Of a DNA stretch of 64,000 nt, positions 39,471 through 50,180 are shown piece after piece. The stretch comes from Protonemura montana (lineage: Eukaryota; Arthropoda; Insecta; Plecoptera; Nemouridae): assembly GCA_947568835.1 (NCBI GenBank), contig OX387604.1, positions 20,799,076-20,863,075 of the forward strand, written 5' to 3'. Each line of letters opens with the position of its first letter. Positions within the stretch are counted from its first letter, which is position 1. Below the pieces are notes generated by a model. That model searched no databases and was not told where the DNA came from. It worked only from the letters and a program-made list of their open reading frames with translations. The translations under genes and the position numbers were made by a program.

Positions 39471-42056
39471 TTAACACCCCTGGACTTGACCAGAAGGCCC
39501 TGCTATCTACCACGTGAATTGTTTTGTCTGCATGTTCAGACATGCCACACCTAAATGGATTAAATGTCTTGCAGCTCTATGCCTGGATGTCATACTATGG
39601 TCATTCAAAAATTAGTGTATTGAATGTTGTAGGTCTTCAAGCCCTGGCAAAGATATTTGTTAAGGTTAGGTCCTTATCTGAGCTTTCAAGACGCTGCATA
39701 TGGGCGCGGTCGAATTTGTGCCTTAAAATATCTCACTCTTTGTCCCTTACTAGAATACCACCTATTTCCTACAATTTGTGTTTCTTTGGTTGGATGAGAA
39801 GCCAGGTCAGTGATGCCCAAGCTAGGGAGCTGCAAGCTTGGCAGATTTCAGAGATCTTGCTAAAATTACCCAAGTGGTTCAATATAGCAGAATACATTAA
39901 CAGTATTGATAAATTCACATAAATGTGATAAATGCGACACTGTGTACAGTTTTATTTTCTCCCTACACTACCTTCCACAGTGAGACTTTACTTTTGTCTT
40001 CAGACATGACATTCGACAGTTTGTATCATAAAGTTTTTGGAAATATGATGCAACCATGGATTTTGTAGTTTGTGTTGTATACATTTAAAGAGTTATTAGT
40101 TGTGCTATGTAATTACCTATGTGTATATATCGTATATAAGTATTTAAGTGCCATAAATAGCTATGTTTGTTGTATTGTTTTCCACCCTTAATTACAATAG
40201 AATATGATTCAGTATGTCAAAGATTGTCATCACTACTGAAGTGATTGTTAATTGACAAATGTTTTTAGTCAATTTTCAACCGCATTGGGTTAGTGAGGAA
40301 ATTGGTTTTCAAATTTAAAAGAAAACTGGCGCAAATCTTTATGAAAAGTAACTGCCATACATTTTTTTACATGACTTATTACATGACCCTGTAGAGAAGC
40401 GATTCTGTCGATAAGGAATTCATCAATGATAACATAAAAAATTAAATGTCACTCAAAAGCCCTTGTTATTTCTGTCATAAGTTATTGAAAATTAGGAAGT
40501 AGGAACACAACCCAAGAATGATTGTAGTTGACGATGGAATAGTTCATTTGGGCCTACAGCCAGAAGAAGGAAAGAGCAAGGTCAGCGGGTCTCATGTGCT
40601 GGCACAAACCTACCGTATCTTATAATGCCGATGTATCTCATCACCGATTCTAGCGGGCTACAGAGCAAAACATGATTAAAGTGGGAAAATATTTACTTGC
40701 TTGCTCTCTAAATGATGCCACAAAGCATGCCGTTTTTTCACCAGTGGTAGAAAAGATGAAGCGTATTATGATATTAAATCCTGGGATTAATTTCTTTTGA
40801 AGCATTTTGCACTACAGTGTATTGTATAAAATAAAATATATGAAATTTTTTTTAATTTACAATTGAGAAGACATCAAGTGCCGGTACATCATAATAATAT
40901 GAATGTTAGTCCCTACCTAATTGTGTTGTATTGTATCAATATCAGATGTTGTTTGATACTAATAATGAACCGATTATAATATGAAATTGATTTGTAGGTC
41001 CACTAATTTTTTGACCATACTTTCAAATTGTTTTTGTTTATGATACAAACAAGCTACTAGCACAGTTTTTGTGGGCTATTTTATTTGTGATCAAAGTACG
41101 CAAAAACCAGGAATTATCCAACCTTATTTTTTTTCTGTCTAAAATTTAAAAGAATGTGCTAGAACATTCTTAACATTTTTTCCTTTTCCAACTTTTCATT
41201 ATCCTTGAATGGGTTCACACACAATCCCTTTTGGTCTCTGTTTATTTTTAATTCTGGAACTCTGAATTAATGGCATGGAAAGTATTTAGAACCAATGGTT
41301 TAGCTTTTATAGCTCAAATAATTTCAAACACAGGTTCACAGTGATCAGAATCTGCCTATTCAGAACCGGAGCCTGAGATCACGATGAAAGACACTTGTTC
41401 CTAAAGGCGATCAAAACGTTAAATTAAAATTCTGTTAAAAAACTTCTACTAAATCAATTTGTCTGATAATTATCAAGTAACTCCTTTTATTGCTTCATTT
41501 GGTTTTTGAGACAACATTTTGCATCCCTGCAAGGCTTCCAATTTATTTATTTATTTATTTATTTATTGATTGATTGTCTTTTCTTGTTTTCTATTGTTCT
41601 GAAGCAAGATCAACAACAACCAAAATTGTGTTCAAATTGATAAGGATTTTGTGCTCAAGAGCCAATACGAAGGGGAACTAGTTTTCAGTTCCCCAGATTT
41701 ATTTTAACTTCCTCCGATGAAGACTTTTTACTAAGTTATTGTGAGTAAGTACTTTTCCCGAGTAATTATTGTACACATCGTACCAGAAATTATCATATTG
41801 TTTTATGTGTTGGTCATAGTATTTTTATTTTCATTATTGTATTATCTTATGGCCATTCAGAGTTCTGAAACAATTTCCTTCGACTAAGTAATGCTACTTT
41901 ATATATAGGTTTGCAATTGTTGATGGCCTATGCAATTTAGGAACAAGTAAGTTATTTGCACTCTTTAATATGTTTTCCTGGTATTTATATTCGGCACCTT
42001 TGTCACTATACACCTACATGATAATGGAAAATATTTTATAACTGACTTTTGTACAG

Positions 42057-42062
42057 AATAAA
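42057..42062 (+). terminator. Candidate poly(A) signal
   Basis: AATAAA in an A/T-rich context about 4 kb after the ephrin stop codon; another lies at 40830-40835. Which one is used cannot be told from the sequence. Confidence 0.3.
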
Positions 42063-42174
42063 ATATAATACTCGTAATGTGGATATAAACTGAAAGTTCA
42101 AATTTTATTCCTCAGGTAACCCCCTATGTGTTAGCATGATACATCTTCAATTCCGTCCGTAATAATAAACAGCC

Positions 42175-42227
42175 CAGTGGCGCAACCAACAACACCCTGC
42201 GTTGGGGGGGGGGGGGGGGGGGGGGGG
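42175..42227 (+). repeat. CAGTGGCG-headed repeat end with 24-nt poly-G
   Basis: CAGTGGCGCAACCAACAAC is followed within 30 bp by a run of 24 G. The same order, CAGTGGCG then poly-G after about 45 bp, occurs at 53390-53463, suggesting two copies of one repeat family with a G-rich end. Confidence 0.45.
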
Positions 42228-43888
42228 CAGATCTGCCTATTTGTGTAGCAGTGATTCATTCTAACTATCGAAATAAATGCCTAACATTCTTGACATTAAT
42301 TTATGTGGTTTTTATGATGACGTATGAATCGCTGTCATGAACTTCTTAGAGTGCATCATCTGTAACCACTGGCAATATCTACATGCCTCAAGTTGGAATT
42401 GAATTTGGGATCTCTGGGATCCAAGTACTTTCAGAACAAGGCCATGCAAAGTTTGTGCAAACTACTGATATTTGGAAGATATCAATTTGTTGTGACATCA
42501 TGAAGTGAAATTGTTTGATCGATAAGAAATTTCTTCCAGGTCCTACTGATCCTGTCAGACAAAACTTCCTCAGCTGGTTAATCTGAGAGGACAGGCACTG
42601 AGATTACCAATGTACAGACATACAGAGCAGTAGTTTTCAGCGTTGGAAAGAGCATTAAAAACTATGTCGACAATTGTCTACAAATTTTAGACACATATTT
42701 AGACATAAAAACGTTAAGAATAAGAAATTAGTTATAACGCTGTAAGAAAATGTAAGAAAATATTAAAAACCTAGTAATTACTTGATTTTGGTTTGCATAC
42801 ATTTTCCGTTTTTAAGCATTTTTTGCAACAATTTCGAGGTGTGATTCAAACTTTGTCCGCTTGACGTTGTCCGCAAACGTCAGTTCCTTTTTCTAGAAAA
42901 AATATTTTCGTCTCCACCCACCTTCGCCGCAGCCATTTTGTACTCCCTCGAGGTCATCTACTAGTTTTTATAAAAAATTCGTAAGTACTCGTTCATTAAT
43001 TCCATTTTTCTTTAAAACAGATAATATAAATGTTCATTATTGATAGGTATTGGTCATAAGTCATGACGCTTATCACAGAAAACAAGCAAAACCCATAAAT
43101 GAAAATAGGCTTTGCGCCGGGCCCAACAGTCTAACCCTACAGATACGCATGGCGAATGTCGGTCCTTTATTGCAATAATCATCTCGCTGTTTGTTAAATC
43201 TGTTAAATCTGAAGGGATGACACAATCTAAAAAAAACTTGCTCAAAATCGACCAGAAATATAGTATATCGGCTAGACTAATTAAGGTCCTTAGTGAAAAA
43301 GTCTCAAATTATTGATAGTTATTACAAAACAGTGTAAAAAAAATGAATGCAAATTTTATTATCATATTTCTGGAGAACCAAAGCACTCGCAGAAGTTTTA
43401 AGGACGATTTTAAGGAAACGATGTCACTTTCAATATATCTTCAAAGCTGATATTTGTAGATAAATTAAATAGCCATATCGGCATCCAGAATCAGTCCCAT
43501 AAGCGAGGCAGGATCTTACTCTATAGAAAATAACTTACGATTCCGATGGTGTTTCCGCTGTAAAAAATTGCCAAAATAGTAAATGATTCAAGAGTCAATT
43601 AATATATTTGGTTCATTAACAACCTGTTTGATTATGGCTTAGCTGTTTCAAAGTTTTGTTCAGCCCTTCGGTCATGGGCAAGCTAGAATAACTTGACATT
43701 AGACAGTGTGACAGTTGAGAATAACTTGACAGGCTTGACAGTTTCAGCCGAGGATAGGCTAAGCCGAAGGAATAGCGCTATTCCAATCAGAATGATCTCT
43801 ACATAACTTGCATCCCAATCCCTCTAACTCCCCAGGCAAAAATGTTAGTGAATTGTATTCAATTAATCCTCTCATTCAATTCTTGCAG

Positions 43889-44605
43889 ACATCCATGGAT
43901 CAATTTATGAAAATTTTCAGCCAGGCACCAGTGATGTAAGCCTACTCCCTGGGTGCTGTCGTGCAGTTTGGTCAGGATAAAATTACTTACCTGGCCACTG
44001 TCACAACAAAGGTAGTATATTCTCCTGAGACTCCTGGTCGTCATCATTATCTTGGTTATCATAATCATCATCTTGGTCGTCAGGTAAGTTATCGCTCTTT
44101 CTGTGTCAAAATGAGTGGACTCAATCGTAAAGCAATGAAATAATTAAAAAGCATTCCAATTAAAAGTATTATATTGAAAGTGTTGACAGCAAGGCAATGG
44201 TGCTATTTCATAACCTTGTTAATACACAGGAGGGGATTTTATGATATTTCTCCAATTGTTAAAGCTCCAGCGAAAAATGAAGTACTTTTGCACAACTCTA
44301 AAAACTTGGAACAGTCTTGGGAGATCATTTTTCATGCAACCCTAGTGAATCTGTTGGTTTTAGTGCATTTATGGCATGCCGTGAAACTAGATCTTTGTTT
44401 CAGTATGAGGCATAGTGCCCCAAAGCCTCCTCTGCCCAAGAAGCCAAAGAAAAAGAAGGGGGTCTCAAAAGGGGAGATAGCAGCAAGGGGGCCAACTAGA
44501 AGAAGGGGGGAAGCCAGGCTAAGAAAAAAGACGACAAAGTCGAAGACAAAGAAGATCTCCGCCGAAGACATCCTCCATCACCACCCAGGCCTTCAAATAA
44601 GGTGA
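43889..44605 (+). CDS. Candidate alternative 3' exons of ephrin (transmembrane form) or end of an unknown gene
   Basis: Three segments with splice-like borders keep one open frame. 43889-43935 follows TTCTTGCAG and ends GAT|GTAAGC. 44016-44083 ends at a perfect CAG|GTAAGT. 44404 onward follows TTTGTTTCAG and ends at a TGA stop at 44603-44605. They would encode IHGSIYENFQPGTSD, a hydrophobic ILLRLLVVIIILVIIIII segment, and a Lys/Arg-rich tail beginning MRHSAPKPPLPKKPKKKK. The first segment starts in the phase left by ephrin exon 5, so it could replace exon 6. Weak points are the poor acceptor at 44015 and the ATC-rich simple sequence that makes the hydrophobic stretch. Confidence 0.27.
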
Positions 44606-45539
44606 GAAATAAGAGATACATGAATTGCAGGAGACGACTTCAGTGTAATGAAAATAATACTCTGAGAGTTTCGATGGATGTTTCGATGGATGATTTTACA
44701 ATGAATGAGTCGCCAGTCGCCAGTTAATGAAGAACAAAAAGTGGACCGGGCAAAAATCAAACTCGAGTTGTGTTCTGCTTTGAACTTGAGATTGTTATTG
44801 GTGTTGGATGGTGGCCTGGATTCGTATAAGAACTTTCGCACCGGTTTCAAGAAAACTCTTTTCAACTGGGTTTTTGAATGCTTCGCAAAGAACAAGTAAT
44901 TTTCCCAACATTTACCAACAATACTTGTTAGGGTTATTTTATAAGTAAAAGTTCTTGTTTATATTTTTGTGGTTTTTGTTATCAGAGAAATGTCAGGACT
45001 GCTTTCACCTTTGATAAAGTAACAGGCATCAGTTGCTAAGATGCTAAGTTGATTAGTTGTTCTTCACTTGGCATCCAAAAAACTTCGTTGAAATTAGTTT
45101 TTTGAAATGCAACTATGTTGCTACTTGTGATAATAATAATAGTAATAATAATAATAAAATATATTTGATCCCAGGAACAATACATTACAGAGTAAGTAAG
45201 GTTTGTTATAGAATACATCAGAATACATAAAATGAGAGGAGCAGCAGTAGAATAGCATGGGAAATTCAGAGTCTGTCTTCTACATGTGAATGATAATCAT
45301 GTAATGAATAAGGTCTTGCAGAAAACTATTTTGAGTTCAGTCTTGAAGTGGTTCGTTCCTTGGAGTGCTTTCAACGATTATGGGAGGTCATTAAAAAGTA
45401 CTTGTTCCTGATAAAGTGGTAATGATAAGTGATAAGGAAATGTACTGCCATGACTAACAATAGAAACAAAATTTTGCTTACACAGTTCTTTGTATTCCAA
45501 AAAATGCTTTCCCCTTATCCTGTCAGCACCCCAGCCGCT

Positions 45540-45645
45540 TCCAAAACTGAGATTTCGGGCGAATTCGAACCCAGAAATAGGAATCCTGTCCCAGCTGGGA
45601 AGCTAGCTCGTTACCATTTAGCCTGCCCTGATAACAATAGGTAGG
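45540..45645 (-). mobile_element. tRNA-derived SINE candidate A
   Basis: On the - strand GGCTAAATGGTAACGAGCTA resembles an A box, and GGGTTCGAATTCGCCC contains a perfect B-box core, about 50 bp apart. The sequence between does not fold as a normal tRNA by eye. Confidence 0.45.
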
Positions 45646-45728
45646 TAGAAGTTGTATCCTATATGAGAGTATGAGAGCTAATGTAAAGAAATGTATTTCA
45701 AAATAACATCTGCTAAATAAAAATATTA

Positions 45729-45925
45729 CATACATACATACATACATACATATATGCCTTCGTTTTTGGACGAGGTAAAAAAAATCTCCAAAACTATACT
45801 TCGGATAGTCTCTTCCAGGTGCAATGCTTCGATAGACAAAATCGGAGGCGCCCGGAAGCGAACTGCGGACCCCACGCTCTGATTTGCCCGACCATCCCAC
45901 TGCGCTACGACGACTTATGATATTT
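45729..45925 (-). mobile_element. tRNA-derived SINE candidate B with (TATG)n tail
   Basis: On the - strand the head reads GTCGTAGCGCAGTGGGATGG (A box) and GGGGTCCGCAGTTCGCTTCC (B box). A roughly 90-bp unrelated body follows, then an A/T-rich stretch and a (TATG)n tail at 45729-45756. Head, body and short tandem tail are the usual SINE layout. Confidence 0.6.
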
Positions 45926-46094
45926 TGCATATGAATACATATATATAACATATACATAACATATGTACTAGTTGAGCTTCATCTTGGGAGGAACTACACC
46001 GGTACCTGAGACAGTCCAATAATTGCTTTGCTAGTTCAGTTATAGTAGAACTGCTTTAATTGTGAGAGGGATCAATGAAATGTTTAATGTTTAA

Positions 46095-47288
46095 GCACTA
46101 CGTGAAACATGCAGGGAGGAACAAATCACCAAGCTAGCTATGCCGCGAATTGGATGCGGATACGACGGGATGACCTGGAAGACAGCTAAAGAAGTCTTAG
46201 CCAACATCTTCACCTCCACTGAAGTCGAGATAAGAGTGTACAAATATGAGGGTGACTCCGCCCAAATAAGCACGCGAAGTAACAAATGGGCAACAGAAAG
46301 GATCATAACAAAACAGGACAACAAACAGGATATAGACCTAACCCCTCCCCCAAAAATGTACACCACCAAGATGTGGAGAAAATCAAGCCCTACTCACAAA
46401 CCACGCTGGGCCCCTCAGGCCGACCAACAGAAACCGCAGCAGCAGCAGCACTGGGCCCCACCGACAGAGCAACAGCAGGTACAGCAGCAGCGCTGGGCCC
46501 CTCATGCCGAGCAGCAGCAGTTCCAGCAGCACTGGGCCCCACCGACAGAGCAACAGCAGCAGCAGTCCCAGCAGCGCTGGGCCCATCCGTCCGATCAGCA
46601 GCAGACACAGCAGCCAGAGCAGAGCTGGACCCCTCAGACCGAACAACAGAAACCGCAGCAGCACTGGGCCCCACCGACAGAGCAACAGCAGGTTCAGCAG
46701 CCGCAGCAGCGCTGGGCCCCTCATGCCGAGCAGCAGCAGTCCCAGCAGCACTGGGCCCCACCGACAGAGAAACAGCAGCAGCAGTCCCAGCAGCGCTGGG
46801 CCCATCCGTCCGAACAGCAGCAGACACAGCAGCCAGAGCAGAGCTGGGCCCCTCAGGCCGAGCAGCCGCAGCAGAGATGGCTCTCAACAACCGAGCATCA
46901 GCAGCCGCAACAGCGCTGGGCCTCACCGGCCGAGCATGAGCAGCTGCAGCAGCGCTGGGCCTCACCAACCGAGCATCAGCAGCCACAGCAGCGCTGGCCC
47001 TTTCCGACAGAGCATCAGCGGCCACAGCAACCGCATCAGCGCCTGGCTCCCCCGGCCCTGACCGAGCATCAACAGCCGCAGCAGCGATGGCCCGCTTCGG
47101 CCGTGCAACAGCGGCCACAGCAACCGCATCAGCGCCTGGCCCTCCCGGCCCTGACCAAGCATCAGCAGCCGCAGCAGCACTGGACCTCACTGGCCGAGCA
47201 TCAGCAGCCACCGGCCGAGTACCAGCAGCCGAAGCAGCACTGGTGCCCACCAACCGTGCACCAGCAGTATATACCATTGCAAGCATGA
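46095..47288 (+). CDS. LINE ORF1: macro-domain C-terminal end plus Trp/Pro/Gln repeats
   Basis: The frame is open from 46095 and has its first ATG at 46140. Residues up to about 46240 read LRETCREEQITKLAMPRIGC, then GYDGMTWKTAKEVLANIF and VEIRVYKYE. This matches the last third of TARG1/OARD1-type macro domains, with the IGCG loop and the Asp after it that is catalytic in that family. The rest, from about 46400, is a repeat of 12-15 residue units such as QQHWAPPTEQQQ and QQRWAPHAEQQQ, rich in Gln, Trp and Pro. A block of about 73 residues is duplicated (about 46430-46645 and 46646-46865). The N-terminal two thirds of the macro domain are absent in this copy. By position it is ORF1; an RNA-binding role is inference. 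Confidence 0.7.
   Translation, partial: ALRETCREEQITKLAMPRIGCGYDGMTWKTAKEVLANIFTSTEVEIRVYKYEGDSAQISTRSNKWATERIITKQDNKQDIDLTPPPKMYTTKMWRKSSPTHKPRWAPQADQQKPQQQQHWAPPTEQQQVQQQRWAPHAEQQQFQQHWAPPTEQQQQQSQQRWAHPSDQQQTQQPEQSWTPQTEQQKPQQHWAPPTEQQQVQQPQQRWAPHAEQQQSQQHWAPPTEKQQQQSQQRWAHPSEQQQTQQPEQSWAPQAEQPQQRWLSTTEHQQPQQRWASPAEHEQLQQRWASPTEHQQPQQRWPFPTEHQRPQQPHQRLAPPALTEHQQPQQRWPASAVQQRPQQPHQRLALPALTKHQQPQQHWTSLAEHQQPPAEYQQPKQHWCPPTVHQQYIPLQA
46400..47270. repeat. Coding minisatellite within ORF1
   Basis: Units of about 36-45 bp built on CAGCAGCGCTGGGCCCC and CAGCACTGGGCCCCACC. The array lacks stop codons in several frames on both strands, producing long spurious open frames (up to 300 codons on the - strand). 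Confidence 0.9.
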
Positions 47289-47299
47289 CCACACAGCAA

Positions 47300-48040
47300 G
47301 TATCCCCCCCACTCCCCCCAGAACAGCCCAGAAACCACAGCCTGGTCAGAGAGCAAGGGACACACGGGGCGAGGGTTAGTTCTACTGCTCGAAAATGCCA
47401 GAAGCTTACTTAACAAAATAGAAGACTTGCGAAGTAGAATAGATATACAACAGCCAGACATATTCGTCATCACCAAAACATGGCTAAGCGAGGAAATCCT
47501 GGACAGCGAAATTTCAGTCCCGGGGTATACCATCCATAGAAAGGACAGAAATAGGCAAGGGGGCGGTATACTAATAGGTAGTGCAATCAAACTAGGTGCA
47601 ACTAAAAGATGGGAAGAGTCAAATTATGAACTATTATGTGTCAGGGTTAAAGCTGGATCAGATAAACAGGAGAGAATAGATATCATAGGAGGTTACAGAA
47701 GTGGACAAAGCGAAGTAGAATTTATAAAAACTATTATAAGAATTGAGTCGAAAGATATGGTGCTGAGGAATTAGTAATCTTAACAGGTGACTGGAACTTA
47801 CCAAAAATCAAATGGGAGCCTGGGATTCTAAAGGGAAAAGTCCAAAGAGCTGCAAGCAAAACATTGAGCCACGGATTCGAGCAGGCTGTGAGGGAAGGCA
47901 CAAGACAGACACCAAGAGGAAGTAATGCCCTGCTGGACGTGGTCCTAGTCAAACCAGCGGACAGAATCTATAGATGCGAAATTACAGAGGGGATGAGCGA
48001 TCATAAAGCAGTCACTGTAGAACTCACGGGTGACCGAACC
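47300..48040 (+). pseudogene. LINE ORF2 endonuclease domain (frameshifted)
   Basis: ENARSLLNKIEDL, PDIFVITKTWLS, RKDRNRQGGGILI, then after a frame break near 47755 VILTGDWNLP and EGMSDHKAV. These are the ordered motifs of APE-type LINE endonucleases (N, E, R-x-DR-GGG, GDxN, SDH). The family's catalytic Glu in TETW is Lys here (TKTW), which should inactivate the enzyme even without the frameshift. Confidence 0.85.
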
Positions 48041-50180
48041 CCACGGGAGGACCAGACCTCAAAATCGTCCGCCCACCACAAGCACAAATGGTGCATGAAA
48101 AAAGCAAACACGGGAAAACTACGGGATGACCTGTGGGAAAATTATGCCAAATTGGCCACCACTAACGACACCGTCGAAGTGATGTGGGGGAAGCTAGTCA
48201 TAATATGCGGCGAGGCAATGCAAAGGCACATCCCGCGCACCAAAGTAACATCAAGTGATGATCCTCCATACCATGGCGCCAAAATTAGGAGACTAAAAAA
48301 CTCGGCAAGGAAGCTCTACAATAAAATTAAATACTCGGGACAAAACCGAATGAGACTCAGAAATAAAAGACTCGAGCTCAATGCTGAAAAGAAAAAGACT
48401 AAGGAGGATTACCTGCGTAGAGTTGTGAGCGGCTCGAACAGAGAAGGTTGGGCTAACCTCTATAGACATATCCGAAACGGACGGCAAAGTGAGAGGTCAA
48501 TCCCAGAACTGTTTGATGAGCAGGGCAATTCATATATGAAACCCATAGATAAAGCTAAAGCATTGTGTGAAGCATATGCCAAGGCATTTACAAAACATGA
48601 TAGCCAAAAAGTCCCCACACCAAAAGGCAGGCGAAGACCACGACCAATAGCCATTAGAGCTGAACACATACAAAAAACAATAGCGAAGCTGAAGAGTGGG
48701 AAGGCCCCAGGAAATGATGGGATCACAAATGCATTCCTAAAACTGTGCAACATGGAAATGTCATTCTACCTCGACACCCTGTTCAATAAAATCATCGCAG
48801 ATGGAGAAATCCCAGAGGACTGGAGGACAGCTATAGTGATACCAGTGCACAAAGGGGGAGAGAAAGGTAGCTTAGCAAACTACAGACCAATCAGTCTCAC
48901 CAGTGCAGTAGGGAAGGTTTTTGAGAGGACATTGACCACTTACATAACTCGCATTGCAGAAGCAACTGGTTCACTGAAAGTCAGCACGGATTCAGGAGGG
49001 GGAGGTCTTGCGAAACTCAGCTAGCCGCCCTGGCGCAGGAGCTGGGAGAGGTCATAGATGCAGGTGGAGAAGTCGATGCAGTGTTCTTGGACATGAGCAA
49101 GGCCTTCGATGTGGTCCCCCATACACAACTCATCACAAAACTAGACGAAATCTGCGAAGACAAGGCAGTAGTGCACGTTGTCCAGGAACTGCTTTGGGAC
49201 AGGACAATACAAGTAAAGGTGGAGGATGCACTATCACCAAAGGTGCATGTGACGTCAGGAGTTCCTCAAGGGAGTGTGATAGGGCCCCTCCTATTCATTA
49301 TCTTCATCAACAATCTGACCGAGTAGCCAGTAGAAGCAGGCTCTTCGCAGACGACTGTATCATAAACCGGGAGATAAAGGAGCCAAGAGACGAAGAGCTG
49401 CTCCAAAACGACCTGAATGAAGTGACCGCATGGATGATCGAAGCAAAAATGAAAATGAATATAAGAAAATGTCAGGTTGTCACCTTCACCAGGAAGAGGA
49501 ACAATAGGCAGGCCACCTACAAAATCAATGGAACAAACCTAGAACCAGTCCAGGAGTACAAATATCTTGGGATATGGCTTGATAAAGAGCTGAGCTGGAA
49601 GAGACATTACGAAAAATCAACAGGAAAAGCCATCAAATGCCTTAATTTTGTGATGAGGGCACTAAAAGGAGCCACAGTAGCTACCAAAGAAAAGGCATAC
49701 AAGACCCTGGTCCGCCCAATAATGGAATACGGAGCCGCTGTTTGGGACCCGTACAAAGCACAGGACATCAAAGACCTGGAGCGAGTGCAGAGGATTGCGG
49801 CCAGAAGAGTACTGGGGCGTAATGGGATGTGGAAGAATGATCAAGGCCGAGGCATCAACCAAAATAGAATCAGGGAAAGCCCATCAGAAATGGTTAAAGG
49901 TCTGGGGTGGGAATCGCTGCAAGAGAGGAGGAAGATAAATAGACTGTGTAACTTTAAGAAGGCTGTTGCAGGGAATGTAGGTTGGCAGGAATGGGTGGAG
50001 AAGCTGGAACCTACAGGACCAAGACATAAGCTTAGGGAAAGAGGGTCTAGGGGGGATGTGGGCAAATTCACCCAGGTAAATAGAACCATCCGCGACTGGA
50101 ACACACTCGGGGAACATAAAAGAAAACAGGCAAGGGACCAGTCAGTAAAAGCTTTCCGACAAACGTTAACCAACCCTTGA
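48040..50180 (+). pseudogene. LINE ORF2 reverse transcriptase and C-terminal region (frameshifted)
   Basis: From about 48640: KLKSGKAPGNDGITNAFLK, IPEDWRTAIVIPVHKGG, NYRPISLTSAVGKVFE (frame up to 49024). A frame change near 48965 gives SQHGFRRGRSCETQLA, AVFLDMSKAFDVVPH and SGVPQGSVIGPLLF (stop at 49326). A second change gives RLFADDCIINREI with the FADD catalytic box, YLGIWLDKELSWKRH and ERVQRIAARRVLG, ending TAA-proximal at 50180 (TGA). All core RT motifs are present but spread over three frames. Confidence 0.88.

Larger units (their letters stand above)
38095..43888 (+). other. Ephrin 3'UTR and/or intron, no other gene seen
   Basis: AATAAA signals occur at 40830-40835 and 42057-42062 and could end the GPI-form transcript. 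A 132-residue open frame at 39524-39922 has no similarity I recognise. A (TTTA)n tract is at 41541-41567, a poly-C run at 39456-39470 and a poly-G-bearing repeat at 42175-42227. A perfect 16-bp palindrome GGAATAGCGCTATTCC is at 43769-43784. Confidence 0.5.
44606..46094. other. Region between candidate exons and the LINE
   Basis: It contains an (AAT)n tract at 45129-45158, two minus-strand tRNA-derived SINE candidates listed separately, and a 64-codon frame at 44705-44899 without recognised similarity. A partly overlapping frame ends MNESPVAS at about 44728. No gene is supported. Confidence 0.5.

Noticed and set aside
39524..39922. 132-codon frame downstream of ephrin
   Set aside because: It opens at TTG, has ordinary composition for noncoding DNA and no recognised motif; likely chance within the 3'UTR or intron.
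43967..44083. Longer version of the second candidate exon starting at 43967
   Set aside because: It would leave a 31-nt intron after 43935 and runs into a stop three codons into the next segment.
44629..44728. Extra exon after 44601 via acceptor at 44628
   Set aside because: It would need a 27-nt intron, much shorter than any other intron here (smallest about 76 nt); the frame has its own TGA at 44603.
46390..47292. 300-codon minus-strand frame and two extra plus-strand frames over the LINE ORF1
   Set aside because: Alanine/serine-rich shadows caused by the stop-free minisatellite; only the frame with the macro motif is continuous with a recognisable domain.
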